Source: Dicaeum eximium (taxonomy: Eukaryota; Chordata; Aves; Passeriformes; Dicaeidae). Taken from it: 64,000 nt of DNA. The position numbers and the translations under genes were made by a program. The notes under the pieces were generated by a model that worked only from the letters and a program-made list of their open reading frames with translations, was not told the origin of the DNA and did no database searches. The DNA lies in assembly GCA_013396995.1 (NCBI GenBank), contig VWZP01002662.1, forward strand, positions 382,909-446,908, read 5' to 3'. Below, one piece after another: positions 48,545 through 62,420 of this stretch. The stretch's first letter is position 1; each line of letters opens with the position of its first letter.

Positions 48545-48720
48545 GCTCCTCTCCCCAGGCTGCAGCTCGCTGTACCTGCAGTAGTTCAGAGCGTGGGACG
48601 GCCAGGAGGAGCGGAGGGGAGGGCTGTGATCGTACCCGCAGCGCTGCCCCGGGGATCACACACAGTGTGTGCTTGCACACGCGTGTTCTCCCTGCCTGGC
48701 AAAGCACTGATGGGGAAATG
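48545..48720. other. GC/CpG-rich patch downstream of VRK1
   Basis: The block includes GAGCGTGGGACGGCCAGGAG and CGTACCCGCAGCGCTGCCCC, and ends with a CACACAGTGTGTGCTTGCAC segment. It has more CpGs than its flanks. No exon or known repeat was identified. Confidence 0.4.
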
Positions 48721-49783
48721 CAGCCCTTCGTGAGAGGCGCAGGGTGCAGTCGCATTTTGTTGACATCCCTGTTTGAAAGTAAAGCCCCTAACACAAAAGA
48801 AGCAAGCTGCCTTTAGACTGCATTTACTGCTCTTGATGACTCCAGTTGTGTGTAAATATTAGAAAACAGCAGGGTCCTGCATTCCAAGAATCACTTGAGC
48901 AGTGCCATGAAGACAAGTGTCCTTACTAGTATTGTAGTCATACTCCCAAGCTCTCCTGCTGTTTCTAATCTGTGCGTGCAGCCGTGAAAAAACTGGACTG
49001 ACATTTACAGGCACAGCAGGGAGACACTTGAGTAGGGAATGTTAAAGACTCCGCTACCTATGTTTCAAAGTGGCCACCATACATGATAAATCTTCACAGG
49101 AGAACTAGTCAGCACTTCAGCTGATGGTGTAATGAGGATATTGATAATGAAGCACAGAATGCTTCTTTTCGTGCTTGTGCGTTTTGCAGACAGATTGTTT
49201 ATATATCCCCCTAATCTAAAATATCTGGAGAGACAGTCAACTTCAGGATGGATATATTTTTTAGATGGTGTTGTTTTGATAATATTTACAGGATTATTTT
49301 CCAGTAAGTTAATATAAAATAATACTTCCCCATATTTGCTGCAGCTAGCATTAAGAAGGGGGTCAGTTGCTTTTTTAATAGTTTGACAGACTTTTCTCAC
49401 TGTTTTGTCCCAGTGAGCTGCCAGATTTGGGATGCCATAATACCAGTAATGCAATTAGGTTTTCTGCACGTTGTCTGGTTGACTTCTCAGTTAAGAGTTT
49501 CTTTCCCTTTGGGAATAAGACTAGACAGACTGTCATTTGCTATTACTAATTCTGCTTAGCATTATCACTGGAGCTTTTTTGTAATTAGCTATCTTAGTTG
49601 GCTCTTAAATTTTAATAGCCAATTGAAGCTACATTTTAGCCAAGTTCCATATCTAAATTGCATTCAGTCCATTAACAAAGTTGGTTAAAAGGCTATTAAA
49701 ACAAAAGCCAATATATGGTGGTTAGCACTTACATCTTTGCAGCAGTAGCAGTACCAGCCTCCAATGAATATTCTCAAGAAATG

Positions 49784-49808
49784 GCACTTCCTTCTAGAAA
49801 GGAAGTGC
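49784..49808. repeat. Perfect 10-bp inverted repeat, 5-nt loop
   Basis: The arm GCACTTCCTT, loop CTAGA and complement AAGGAAGTGC. Each arm contains CTTCC/GGAAG, the core of an ETS-type binding site, so this may be a paired site rather than a structured RNA. Confidence 0.85.
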
Positions 49809-52800
49809 ACAAACAATACCAAAGTTTGTTTTGGGAAGAAAGGCTGAATATGCAGAATACTTACAGAAAAAGTAAATAAATTGAAGTGTGTGTTTTCTGG
49901 AAAAAGGTGTGAGAGATGGCGGGGGGAGATGTAGAAGGGGGCAATTAATGGTTCTGCTCAGATTTGACAGGTTCTGGAAAAGCCAAATAAATGAAATGAT
50001 GTTTTTCTCCATTTCAGCTGATCAAAATTATTAGCAAAACCATCTGAAGCACCTTCTGGTGGAATTGTCATCTTGCTGAGTTTAGTTTGTAAAACATCCT
50101 GCCAGACATTAAAAAAACTGTAAGCATGCCAGCACATAGGCTCAGAGCACCACTTCTCTAATTGATAGACCCTATAATTTTCTTTTTTACTGAAGATCAT
50201 GGCTGGATACCTCAGCCTCCCATGTAAATAACATGAGTCTGAATTTTTTATCCCTAGTACCATTTGTTTAAATTAGCTTTTTCTCCTCTTTTATTTCTTA
50301 AGGTGTGGACAGGAAATTAACTGCCTTTGGTTCATCCTGTGACTAATAATGCCTTTCTCAGACTTTTCTGCTTAAAAAAAAGAAAAAAATCTTTACTTTT
50401 GGGGAGACATCAGGCATTAATGCTGCTATGGCTTTGAGAGAGAGTCTACCAGTTGCTGATGAGCTGTTTCAAGGATGGTTTGCAGTGCCCTGTATAGGTG
50501 ATGATAGGTGAGTATCAGTAGCTTCATTGTAGGAGGTGTGAGGCAGACTCCAGATTGTGTCTTAATAACCAGTATATATCTGCTTTTGCCAGCATATGTA
50601 GTGGGACATCTAAATTAGAATTTCCATAGTTTACCAGTTCCGCTTTAAAACAACACAGAGCTGGTGCTCTTTGAACAGGAGTCAGATCCCATTGCCTATT
50701 GTGGTAGTGCAACATCAAACTGACTGGAAAAGCCTTGTGGGAGTAAATACCCATTCCTTTACCTCCCATGTTGTTTTGGGGATGCCGGGCTCTTTGCAAT
50801 GATGAGATGCTCAAAGGGAGAAGGAATCTGTTCTTTATGAGAAGTGATTTTCATAATGTCCTTTCTCAAAGGCAGAGAGAAAGCAGATGTGGTGGGATCA
50901 ACTCTTTTGAAAAGTCTGGAGTCCTAGTTGGGATCTCAGGTAGCTTTATGCAACTGCATGCTAACTCAGGCATTTTGGTTTTCTTCACTGATATTATCAA
51001 GATTCAGCAGCTGAAGATTTAGAAAGTTTATTCCATGAATTTGATGCTTCATTTAAGTTCTTTATCTCCATGAATGGTACCTCTATAGCACCAGTTTGGG
51101 GTTTAGAAACATGCAACAGCTCTAAGTGGTTGCTACAGTTCAACTACTTTTCTCTACATGGATGTGCCATGTTTTTAAATATGAAATCACAAACTGTATT
51201 GCACTGGTACTGCTTTCTGGAGTCTGTGTTTCATCTTATCCTACCCAAAACTGTCTTCTTCCAGACTGGTGTATATCTTGTCCATGCAGTCTTCCATGCC
51301 AGATTTTAATGCCCTTGCATTTAGTTCTGCATACGAATACCTGAAATTGTTAAATGCCCCTTAAGTTTCACAGCTTCCTAAGCTCTATAATTGAAGCTTT
51401 TTTTTTCCCCATTGAGAATGCTGCAACAAGTCAAAATTGAGGTTTTGTACTTTCTCAGGAGTACCCCAAAGAGTAAAAGAGTTGTGGGGCAGCTGTCATT
51501 TGATAGGAGAAAGATTGGCTCCCATATTTCTACCCTTTGTCTTGGAAGTTCAGCTTTCCAACTCTGCAGACCTTAGCTGCTGTGATGGGCTTTCATAAGT
51601 ATACTCAAAAGAAAAATTATGAGAACACAGGGAGACAGCTGTGAAGTATAGTAAAAGTGAAAAGAAAATATGCATTTTTATGAACTTTCCTAAACTAATT
51701 CTTTTTGCCAGACCAATCCAGACAGGAAGAAGCTGGCAGAGTGGGAATCTGCATCTGCAGCTTCTGAGAAAAGAAAAATTCTTCCTTGGCAAATGGAGCT
51801 AGAAACCCAGAAAATTAAGGATTAATATGTTCATTTATACAGAAGCAGTGAGAACACAATAACATGAAATACAACCAAGGAGGATGCATTTAAAAGACAA
51901 AAGAGCCCTGGAAGGGACGGTACTTAGCTTTGTTCAGAATGCAAACTCTAACATGCAGTTCTGGGAATTGGTGAATTGCACAGCTTAATGTTAAAAGAAA
52001 TTACTTCATACCACAAGTAATACACAATCTGTGCCTTGAAAACCTGAAGGTACTTTCTCTCTCTGCCAGGAGAGGAGTGGAACACTGGATCTACTTGAAA
52101 GTAAGTAACCCTCCAGCTAATTTTGCCTATCTGCTGCTAAACCTGAACAAAAATAGTGTAAGTAATAAATTGAATTCCTTTCTGAAAAGAGATATATCTA
52201 TAAAAAAATTAATACCTTTATTCTTACATTCTCACTAATCTCTCATTGTGAAGCTGTTTCTTTTGGATTGGTGAGGGTGGATCTGCAGTAGCAAATGTGC
52301 AGTCCCTGACTCGCTTCTAGCAATACTTGGTGATAGCCACAGCAAAAAATACACAGCAAAGAGCACCACATTTAGAAGACAAGATAGTGCTGAAAATATT
52401 GGTGTGGTGTAACAGCTGGTTTCTCCTGTCAGTGAGAGAGCTGATCATCAGTAATTTGTAGGCTTTGGGCTTTTTTAATCAATGTGGTCAAATGTGGAAG
52501 GAGGTGGAATTTGAAATTATCTCTTATCCAGACCTGGTATCACCTGATAAATCTCTTTGGAGACTGACAACAGTTTTTGCCTTTATTATTCACATATGTG
52601 AGATGGTTTATGTGTGGCAGTGAGTTGTGTCACTTATTGCTTGTTTCCCTTCCTCATGGCAAAGCCTCCTAAAAACAATTTTGACATTTGTCATCCATTT
52701 CTGGTCAAAGCACTGCCCAAGATTTTTTCTAAATCTGACCAGAATGCTTTTCTTTCAGTGCATGGAAACTATTCTGTTTTGGGGGTGAATTTCAGTTGTT

Positions 52801-53965
52801 TATATTGAAAGCCTGACCTTTCAGAGGTAGTAGCGCCCAAAATATTATTTGAAGCCAGTAAGGGCTGCAGGTAAGCACTATCTCTGAAAATCAAGTTTAT
52901 GTTCCTCTGAAAGTATATCCTTTGCCTGCTAGGAAGATAATGATATTTTTGGCTGTCAAGCACACTGCTGAATTATCTTTAAAGACTAGGGGTAGGAACA
53001 AAATTGCAAGAGAGACCCTAACAAGGAATGAGTAATTCAGAAGTGAAATTGCATGCTGCAAACCAGTAACTTGAGCTGAACCACAGAACCACAGAAATTG
53101 TGCTTGAACTTGACATTCCTTGATTAACTAAGGGTACTGTGTCCAAGGTAATGAGGAGCTGGAGGAGTGAGGAAAAAAAAGTATTTAAATGTGTATGTGT
53201 TTTTGCTGCATTCTTCACAGTTTTTTTTCATAATGTCTGTTATAAGCTCTTTCAAGATGTGGTTGTCTTACCCCTCTGCATAATACCTGCTGTACTAGAA
53301 TGTAAGAAGTTGAGTGCCTGTGTAAAAATGAATTTCCTTTTATTAGTTATTTTGTTTATTTCCCGGCAACATGCTTTTTCCTTCTGCCTTTCAAGGGAGT
53401 ATTTTGATTATTCAACAAGTATTTTAGCTTTATTAGACTAATTATTTAGCATCATTAGATTAATTATTAGCCTTAATGAAATTCATGTTGCCCTGAAGAG
53501 CATAGAAAATGAGGGGAGATATGGGAGACCTGGGACACTGGTAGGCATTGGAGAAGGCCAGGGCACAGCATTGTGCTTACAGCTGAGGAAATGGAATGGC
53601 TGCTCTGGACAGGCTCTCTTGCCCAAGGCTGATGATTCAAGACATGGGCTTTTCTTACTTGCCTTGCTGCTTCCTCCTCATCACATCTGCCAGGTAAAAG
53701 CAAGACAGAGCCATCTGCCTTGGGTCTTTCCTTCATATGTCTCTTTCAATCCTACGCATCTGAGTTCTTCCCCATTTCAGCACAGACAATGCCATTTGCT
53801 GCACTGTTCTAATCAATCACTCTTGCAATGTTCAGGGCCCTGGGACCAGAAGTCTGAGTCCTGCACAGGTGCTAGGGGACCCACTAGATCACTGTGGGCC
53901 ACCTGAGTTTCGCAGCTTGGCAGTGGCTGTAATATTACATGGAGCTTTTAAGGAGACACAAATAT

Positions 53966-53989
53966 GCACAAATGCACAAATGCACAAAT
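53966..53989 (+). repeat. Three tandem copies of the octamer GCACAAAT
   Basis: Exact units lie at 53966, 53974 and 53982, followed by a partial GCAT and preceded by a related CACAAATAT. Confidence 0.9.
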
Positions 53990-56900
53990 GCATGAGAGTT
54001 TCCTCTCTCTTCTCCCCTAAACTCTCTCCTTTTATTTCTTTTTTTCCACTGTAACTTCTCCTCAGATCTCTATAGGTTCTAAAGATGATGTTCTCTCCCT
54101 TCCATCCATTTTCACTCTACCTCTCTTCTACAGAAGCATCTGACGACTTGTCAGAGAAGCCTACACTCACTGTGTTTCCACATTATCATTTTGCCTTTGA
54201 CAATCCTGTTAGTTTTTCTGAAAGACCATCAAACTGGGAATGAAATGTATCAAGGAAGTGATTTCTTCTAGAAAAGTTTTATCCAGTTGTATGATGTTCA
54301 GCCACCAAAGTATTCCTTTACTTCATAGGCATGATGTTGTTTTCTGTGTATATGTCTCATCTAGGTATGGCTTCTCAGGAGTGCTTGAGTTTCTTAATAT
54401 ATTAATAGTCCCCAAAGGAGAGCCCCTACTTATCTCTTGAAGTCTCAAGTATCTAGATTGAAAGATGGACAAAGAACTTAGTAAGTCATATCCCATTCCA
54501 CTGGGAGTTTTTTTTTTCCCTGAGGAAACCTGCCTGAATGCATGAATAGTCCATATAGGGCAGCACAAGCAATGGAGTGTCCAAATAAAAATTCCAAATT
54601 ATATTTCTAACTGCAAGACTTCTTCAGATAAGTGCCAGAGGATATTATGTGCCCAACAGCTGATCATTCCAGTTGAACACCAGTCAAACAGATCCAAACC
54701 TCTGGTGGCAAAGGGAATGACATCATTTTCTGTCTTGGGAATGGCTGCCTGTTCAAAAAGTGGAACTTCAACAGGAATATCATTAGTTAAATAAATGTCC
54801 ATAATTAAAAGAAATTGTCTACTAAGAGTTTTCTATCCTTTTGTTTCCTTTGTTGCAACCTGAAGATGATATCTTTGTCTGAACTGGTGAATTTCAAACC
54901 CTGCCCCAGTAGGTGCATTCCAGTAACAGGCAAGAACCCACCTGCTCCTGTATCACAAGCAGTGACATGTTTCTAGTGTATGATCTGCTGGCAAGTTATT
55001 TAAGCCATCAGCCCACAAAAGACTATCAAAGTTGCATAACTACACACCTTATAACAGAATTTGTGAGCACTGGCAGTTAACTATGTTTGTACAAGCTATG
55101 GTGCAGGTATGGTCTGTTCTTCCTCTCCTCCTGGTGACATCCCTGTATCTGAAGGAGACATTTGTCAAGAGAAAGTGCAGGAAACTTCTGATGGGTGGAT
55201 GGGAAAGAGGAATTGTAGGAAAGCTGCTCCAGGGACACTTGTCTCCAGGAAGTTGTCAGTCCTAGTTCCATATACACAATAATCATCACTTCTGCCTTTG
55301 ATACTGTAGTGTATTACCCAATTTGCTGTCATTTATTGTCACTGGATGCTCTAGAAAGTTTTTCCATTCTGTCATAAATTCTTCCAGGTCTTATTCCAGG
55401 ATCTGGATTTCTTGCTTTGTGTTTCCCTGAAGGAATCAATCAAACATACATGATGACTGCTGATTTTCTGCATTAAATTTTAGTGGTAGATTAATCCTGA
55501 CAATTAATGAAGCACTATCAAATATAGTAAGGGAGACTTTTATAAGTCCAACGAGAAGGTTGGAAAAGTTAGAAAAGAAGGTTAGAAAGAAATAATGTCT
55601 CATTGAATGGAGCACTTCCTTCCTTTTTGAAAGCCTGGGGTATTTTTTTTTTCTTTGTAGACTGTAAGCCCAGTCTAAACACTGAAACAAGGTGGGTGAA
55701 TAAAACTTCAACAGATCTTTGATCATTCAGACTCTGCAGACATTCAGGGCAAGTCATTGCTGCCTAGTTCTGTTTTCAGAACAAAGGTTTTTGGAGCAGT
55801 CAAGTTCAGCAATTACTATTTTTGAAATTTTAACAGATCACTAAGATACATTAATCTTTTTTTTTGCTTCCTCCTCATCAAAGTATTTGATTATCATTTG
55901 ATGGTTGGAGGACATCACAGTCAGAAACCCTTTGGCTCTCACTGCTGCATCCTTTGCAAAGCAGCAGCTGAGTTCAAGACCTGCCCCAGAATTCATGCCT
56001 GGTTTCTACCTCCTTTTGAGAGGTTGAGTGGTGTTAAGAGTTGTACATAGCTTACAGAGGGCATACACATAAGTGATACCAAACGGAATTGAACTATTTC
56101 TGAAATGTTGAGGAGTACCTCTGATGCAGAGCACAGTTCTTTCAAGAATTAGGGCATGTTATTCCTCTACAGTTCTTTGCTCTGCCAAAAGAGGACTAGT
56201 CAGTGGATTAGTTATATAAAACTTGAATTAAGTTTTTCTTCATACGAATGATGAGGATAGCATGTGTAGAAATTTATTTTTACTTTCAGGATTTCTTACA
56301 GTTTATTTTACCAAGGTTAAGATTCAGTCCATTCTCCATTAGACTTTTTTTGTCCTTATCAACAATCCTGACATTATACTGATGAGATAAAAATATTAAA
56401 GGGAAGAATCTACAAGCTCAAACTCAGAAAAAGAGCTTTTTTCCCCCCCATAAGCTATTTTGTCCTTCCTACCTTGCAAAACATAAACAAGCACTAAAAG
56501 AAAAAATCAATCAGCAGCAAACCAAATTATATAAAGAGAGACATTATTTTTCACCTATCCTTTTTAGAAGGGTAATTGAAAGAGACAGAAGTCAACTAAA
56601 TTTAGTACACTAAAACAATGTACAGAACTTTGAGTACTTAGACCTAATGGATCAAATATAGTTTTTTAAATTCTTCCCATTGCAAATCCAAGGAGAGAGA
56701 ATTAAAAGAGGCTTTATTTTCAGAGTTGTTAGGCAGTTAACTGTAAAATAATTTCCAAAGATAGAAAGATGTCCTTAATGCTTTATACTGTGTGGATTCA
56801 GGTTGAAATATTTTTGTTCTGCAAAGTTTCCATCACCAGAATCTCTTTTCTTCCTTGTACAGACATTTGAAATCCACATTCAGGCCTGTTAATTCTTATA

Positions 56901-57452
56901 CTCAGAGAATGAGACTAATTTGGTTCATTCTTGTCTTACATGTTTCTATAGATGGGGTTGCTATCAATCAGAGAATAGATTCACATTTCAACTAAGCCAA
57001 TCCAGTGGGCATCTGGGGTCAGTGGCACAGTCCCATTTTCTTTTGCTATTCCCTGGTTATGTGTTCCTGCCCCCTTTGCAGTGCTAATATTGTTGCTCAT
57101 TGCAGTGAACTACCTAAACCTGCTGGGTGTAAATCCTTTGTTAAAATAGGGCTTGGGACTTTTCTTCATTTGTTTTCTGAAGCAAAGTTTAAAGCCCCTT
57201 TTTAGCTAAGAAATAATTCTATTTCTGGCTAATAATACTTTAATATCATCCATTACTGGGCTGGATATAAATAATTCAGGTACTGGCAAAAAGTAGTTGT
57301 TGAACAGCTCTAAATACCTGTATTGTCCCAAGAGTTCCACATACCTTTCTGAGAAATTCCCTTTTACCTTCAAGCAGTGGAGAATCAGCCAAGTATCCTA
57401 TCAGGCTGCATCATTATGCCTCATATCACAGATATTTTCTTATTGAGAATAA

Positions 57453-57483
57453 GATATATATATTCTTATAGAATATATATATC
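57453..57483. repeat. AT-rich perfect 14-bp inverted repeat, 3-nt loop
   Basis: GATATATATATTCT at 57453-57466, loop TAT, and exact complement at 57470-57483. It could extrude as a cruciform. It is followed by repeated AAGTCACA-type words at 57499-57525. Confidence 0.9.
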
Positions 57484-60400
57484 GTGTATTAAATCACATT
57501 AAGTCACACACTAAGTCACATGTGACAGTCAATTATGAAAAACAAACTTTTGGAGGCCAAAGAAGAAATGAAAAACCTACAATTACCTCCATTTTCCAGC
57601 ATTGCTTCTAGTAGTGGAGCCTCAGGCATCACCAGGCATTGTCACTCAGTCTGCTGCCTGCGTCACATTTTGCTGTCTCCTTGTCACCAATCTAGCAGGT
57701 CACAGGGTTAATTCTAGAATGTCCATTTCAAGCTATTAACTTTGTAATCAGAATAAGTGTTGGTTTGGAATGTGATGAAGTGGTTTAGAGTAATTTCCAG
57801 GGCTGTCAAGATGCACATGCTAGCCCTGTGACTGCAAGGGACATGCAGTGGAAGCTGAATGATTGGCAGGGACAAGTTGGAACCAGTTGCTGCTAGGCTG
57901 TCCTGTACGGGTTGTTGCATTATCATAAAGCCATGCATATACAATAGGTGGATCTGATTTTTCACAAAGTGGATTACCAGCAAGTCTATGAGGTGGTCAT
58001 GACATTATATTTCATTGTAACACTGAGTAGAAACAAAACACACATCCTTTCTCCCAAAAGCAGTGTCCCCCAGAAAGTCTCTTTGTGTTAGAAGGATAAT
58101 GAGAGCCTTCAAAATTTCAGGCACTCACCTGAAATGTGCATGTCTGAAGCTTTGTGTGGTGTAATTATAAAGGGAAGGCATTCTTCCCAGTAGAATATTA
58201 CCTGTTTGAGAGAAAGAGAAATTACAAAGAACGTGGAGTGTAAAATGAGTCTTGATGTTTTAAATAGTATTGACTAGGGCCTCTAAAGAATTCCGTGGGC
58301 TGCTTGATAAAGCAGAAAGAGACAATAGAGAATTTTCTACATGCTGGCTTTGCAGAAACATGTTCTATATTTGATTGTTTCATTGAGTGCAACAACACAG
58401 TATGCAAAACATTTGGGATCAATAATGTTTTTGTACATCTTTTTTCCAAAGATGCTAAGTTATTCTGCAAGAACTGAGCATCAGTAGGAGAAGCTCATAT
58501 CCAGGAACTAGGTACCTCCTTCCCTTTAAAGGGAAACAAGGGACCAGAAACACAGTTCAGTTTGCTCAGCATCACATGCTAAGTCAGGTACTAAATTGCA
58601 TATAAAATTCCCAGACAGCACATGTCACTTCATCTCCTGGTGCTTCATACAAGCCCTGAAAATTGTTTGTTCTTGATTAATTGTCAAGCTAAATTATTTA
58701 GGTCCAATGTTAATGTCCTGTGGAGCCCTTGTGAAGTAAACCAGCCTCAGTCTATTCAGTCAAATTCAAGGGCCTATCTATCTGCAGTGGCAACTATAGA
58801 GATTCTTCTCTAAACTCCTTTATAAGTCACAAACGAGGAGTAGTGAATGTTCTGGATTATTTCTCTTGTCCATTTGCTTTTAAATACAAAGGGTAGCACT
58901 GAACCAATCATCTGGCCAGTCCTGGGCTGGGAATTACATTAATCACCTTAAGATGGAAAATGTATGTGCTACACCAAGCAAGCATTCATGTGGCTGCCAA
59001 TTTCCCAAAGCCCTTTAGCAGTTAAAATATAATTACCTGTGTGGACACGAGATGGTTGACTGAATAGGTTATATCATCAACAGAATTATAATGCTAGTAG
59101 TCTGTAGGTGTTATAGAGGGCAGAAGTTAGCACATTTCTGCCTGAGGGAAACTTCCTAATGCTTCCAGCAGGGAAGTCAACATGCTGCTGGATTCAGTGC
59201 CTGTCTCTGTTGCTGAGACTGGATTAGTCTTTGAGCCTTTCTCACCTCTCTTTAAGAAATGATAAAACTCACAGCCTGCTTCTGAGAAGTTCTTTGCATT
59301 TTATAAACAAAGATTCCTATGCAAAAGCAAATTCTGATTGCTTAAGTATTTGCAACATCTTGTGTGAACTCTCCCACTTCTTTCCTGAAACCTTCCACTT
59401 CATACAAGTGGGCACACTAAGCAGGCATAACTTTCTTTGCATTTTGAGGATCTGTTCTTTCCAAAATGGTAGATACTATTTTTATAGGAAGTTTCTAGTA
59501 CATCATTAGTACAAGAACAGGTATATTTGCCTTTTGAAATAATTATTTACAATATCTCATTTTTCTAGTAATTCCGTGATTGCAATCAGGTCATCAGTTT
59601 GTAGGAAGAATTCTAAATATATATTCATAGAGGGCATTTTCTCAGAAAGGGAAATAACAATGCACAACCTAGTGTATTAGAGCAGTAAAAGTCTTCCACT
59701 GTTTTTACAAGTTTGGCTTAAATGTAAGGTGTTTTGTAATGCTAGTAAAAATAGCTGTGCTTCTCTTTCTGAGAATAATGAGGGGAGACAAACGTGGTGC
59801 CTCCATCTTCTGAAATTTTGTGGGGGAAATTAGTTTGTCAGGGTATGGTTTGAAACAGATGCTCAGGTAATGTGAGGAATGCACACGACAGAGTCCAGCA
59901 TTCCAGGATCCATTATTGTTGAATAGACCCTCTCCAAGACAACATTCCACGCTTTTTTGTGTTGAGTGTAATTAGGTCATTACAGAAATGTGTTCTGTCT
60001 TCCTCTCCTCCGTGCTTGCTACAGCAGCCCAGAAGGAAGTTGGCACTTCACATTACCTTGTGTTTTAATAGCTTTATATGCAAAATCTCCACTGCTTGTT
60101 GGGCTGCCTGCTGGAAGCCAGCTGTGGCCTGTGTCAAGTTTCAGGAGCATGTCACAGTGGGGTGGTAAAACCAGTAGAGCTACATATTACTGTGTGTGGT
60201 AGCCCACAGAAAGGGTCAATCATGCAAGGTGAGAATAATTTTTTCAGAAATGGACTGCTAAGATCCAGCTGCCAGGTACTGACAGGCTGGGGTGTATCCC
60301 TGCCTACGGCTTTGCTCAAGGACAGAGCAAAGCTGAGAGCAGGACTCATGAGGAGAAGCCTAGGGAAGTTTAGGGGTGGCATGTAGAATGAAAGACTGAA

Positions 60401-60992
60401 ACTAAAGATAAATTCTGCATCCAAAGGTAGTAGTGGAGTTTCTGATGTTCCATTCTCCAACTCCTCAGTGGGGCTTGCCACAATTCATGCATAGCAAGGC
60501 CAGAGTTAAGTCATGCAAGGGGCCCTCCTGCTTGGCAGAGGAAGACCGTGGCCATGGCACACAAGGCATGCTGGAAGTTGGAGGGTGGGCCAAGCCTGCA
60601 GCTCAGGTTTGTCATCATGTGCATGTGCAGGTGGGCTGTAGGAAGGCCAGGGGGTTGTGAGACCCAGGGTGGCACTGAGGGGTGACAGCCTGTGTGTCCA
60701 GTCAGACAGCTATGGGGCTCTGCAGGTCTCCAAGAGTAGTGCACTTCCTGGGATCTGGTGATTTGAATGATTACAGTGGAGCTCAGTCAGGAATTTGTGG
60801 TTGGAGGAAAACTTTGTTTTTAATATACAGAAGAAATCCTCTTCATGTGGGATACAGCTTCTACTTACCTCCACCTGCAAGTCCATAAAGACACTTGACA
60901 CCCAGCTCATGCTCCATAAACACACTAGACCTACACTGCAGCTCTGGCTGACAGACTGCCAAAGCTTTTAAAACTTTTTATAAAGTTATAAA

Positions 60993-61008
60993 CATATATA
61001 TATATATA
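60993..61008. repeat. (AT)n microsatellite
   Basis: About eight AT dinucleotides lie in an AT-rich stretch. Confidence 0.85.
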
Positions 61009-62029
61009 AACTGTATATGTACATTGGAAACAATCCAGATTCAAGAAGCATCTGAGAAGGCATGTGGTAAACACAAAGTCAGTAACTTATATAACATAGA
61101 AGCTACTGGTTTGCTTTAGAACTGCAGAGCTCTGACCACAGTGGATTTGGAAAGCTGGCTGGTGCGGCTTTAGGCAGACCTACTTCTGTGCTGAGAAGTG
61201 ATTTCCCAGGGATTTTAGGGAGAAGTAGTATTCCCCTTTAGCTAACAGTGTCTCTATGCCTCTGACTGCCTTATGGAGCCAACTACACTAAGTGCACAAA
61301 ATATGCAGTTGTCATCCAAGGTACAACTGGATCTGAGCAGAGTCAATGGATTGTCATTTTCTCCTGCCATGCTAAATCTCTTCAATTTACAATTACTTTT
61401 TCCTTATACTTTCATGTTCTGCAGCTGCTTGTAAACCTGTGAGCTTTATAAAGTTATAAAAGTTAAACCCAGTTCAAGCTGCCTTCTCCACAAAGAGCAG
61501 TCACAAAAATGTAGCTGTGGGCTTTTGTCCATATAAACACATTTCAGCCGTGGGTGCTTCTGTTACTGAACTACTTGCTGGCCTCTGAGCCGTCTGTGCC
61601 CCATTTCAGACAAGTGCTGTGTTATTTAAAAAATCTTTGCGCATATTCAGGCTTTACAGCCAGGACTTGCAGCCACTTACAACCGCAGGAGTTTTCAGCC
61701 ACTCTGTGGCAACAGAGAAGTAGGTGAAAAAGGAGCTAGAAATATCCTTCAAGGAAGCAAGGTCTCACTGTTCCATCAGAGGAAGGAAGGCTCAGTCCTG
61801 GGCTTGCCCAAGGCCTGGGTTGGGCTGCAGTCCTCCTGGCTGGCACCACAGGAGCCTCTCACAACCGTGTACTTGTCATTATTTGAAGTTTGTTTTTAAA
61901 AGAATATGTATGCTCTCAGATAGACTTCACAGCTTCTTGCTTCTCTGTTGCATTCCTCTGGAAGAATTAACACGAGAATGAGCTACAAAGCCAGGAGAAT
62001 TATGAGGAAAAGGGACCTGAAGGCTGGGA

Positions 62030-62420
62030 AGGGCTGTGGTCCATTACGAGGGGCTGGGCTGAGTGCGGGCACTGCCAGCTGGATCAATCATCTGGGAAAA
62101 CGCTTTCAGAGGCCCGAGCCCGACAGAGCAGCCGTGGCTCATCGCCCCCGCCCTGCTGCTGCCCTTTGGGTGGGGTCGGGCCCGCCGGAGCGCTGGAGGG
62201 GTGCGGGCTCAGCAGCGAGCGGGCTGAGCCGTGCCATGGGAGGGCAGCATTGCTCAGACACACAGCCCGGCCCTTTCAGCCCTGTCCGCACACAGCCCTG
62301 CAGGGCTTCTCCTCTGAGAGCCCTCCCTGCATATGCCATCAGCCCGGCACTGCCGGGAGCCAGGCTCAAGGGGAACAGCTGAGCCCGTGCTCAGCCCTAG
62401 CTGCTCACCTGTCCCTCGGC
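62030..62420. other. Orphan GC/CpG-rich patch
   Basis: The region contains CCCGAGCCCGACAGAGC, TCATCGCCCCCGCCC and GTCGGGCCCGCCGGAGCGC, with roughly 20 CpGs in 350 bp against an AT-rich background. Overlapping open frames on both strands (longest 144 codons) have no domain I recognise. It is a candidate CpG island without an assigned gene. Confidence 0.45.

Noticed and set aside
61948..62382. 144-codon frame in the downstream CpG-rich patch
   Set aside because: Overlapping frames occur on both strands, with no domain or homology that I recognise. GC-rich DNA explains the lack of stops.
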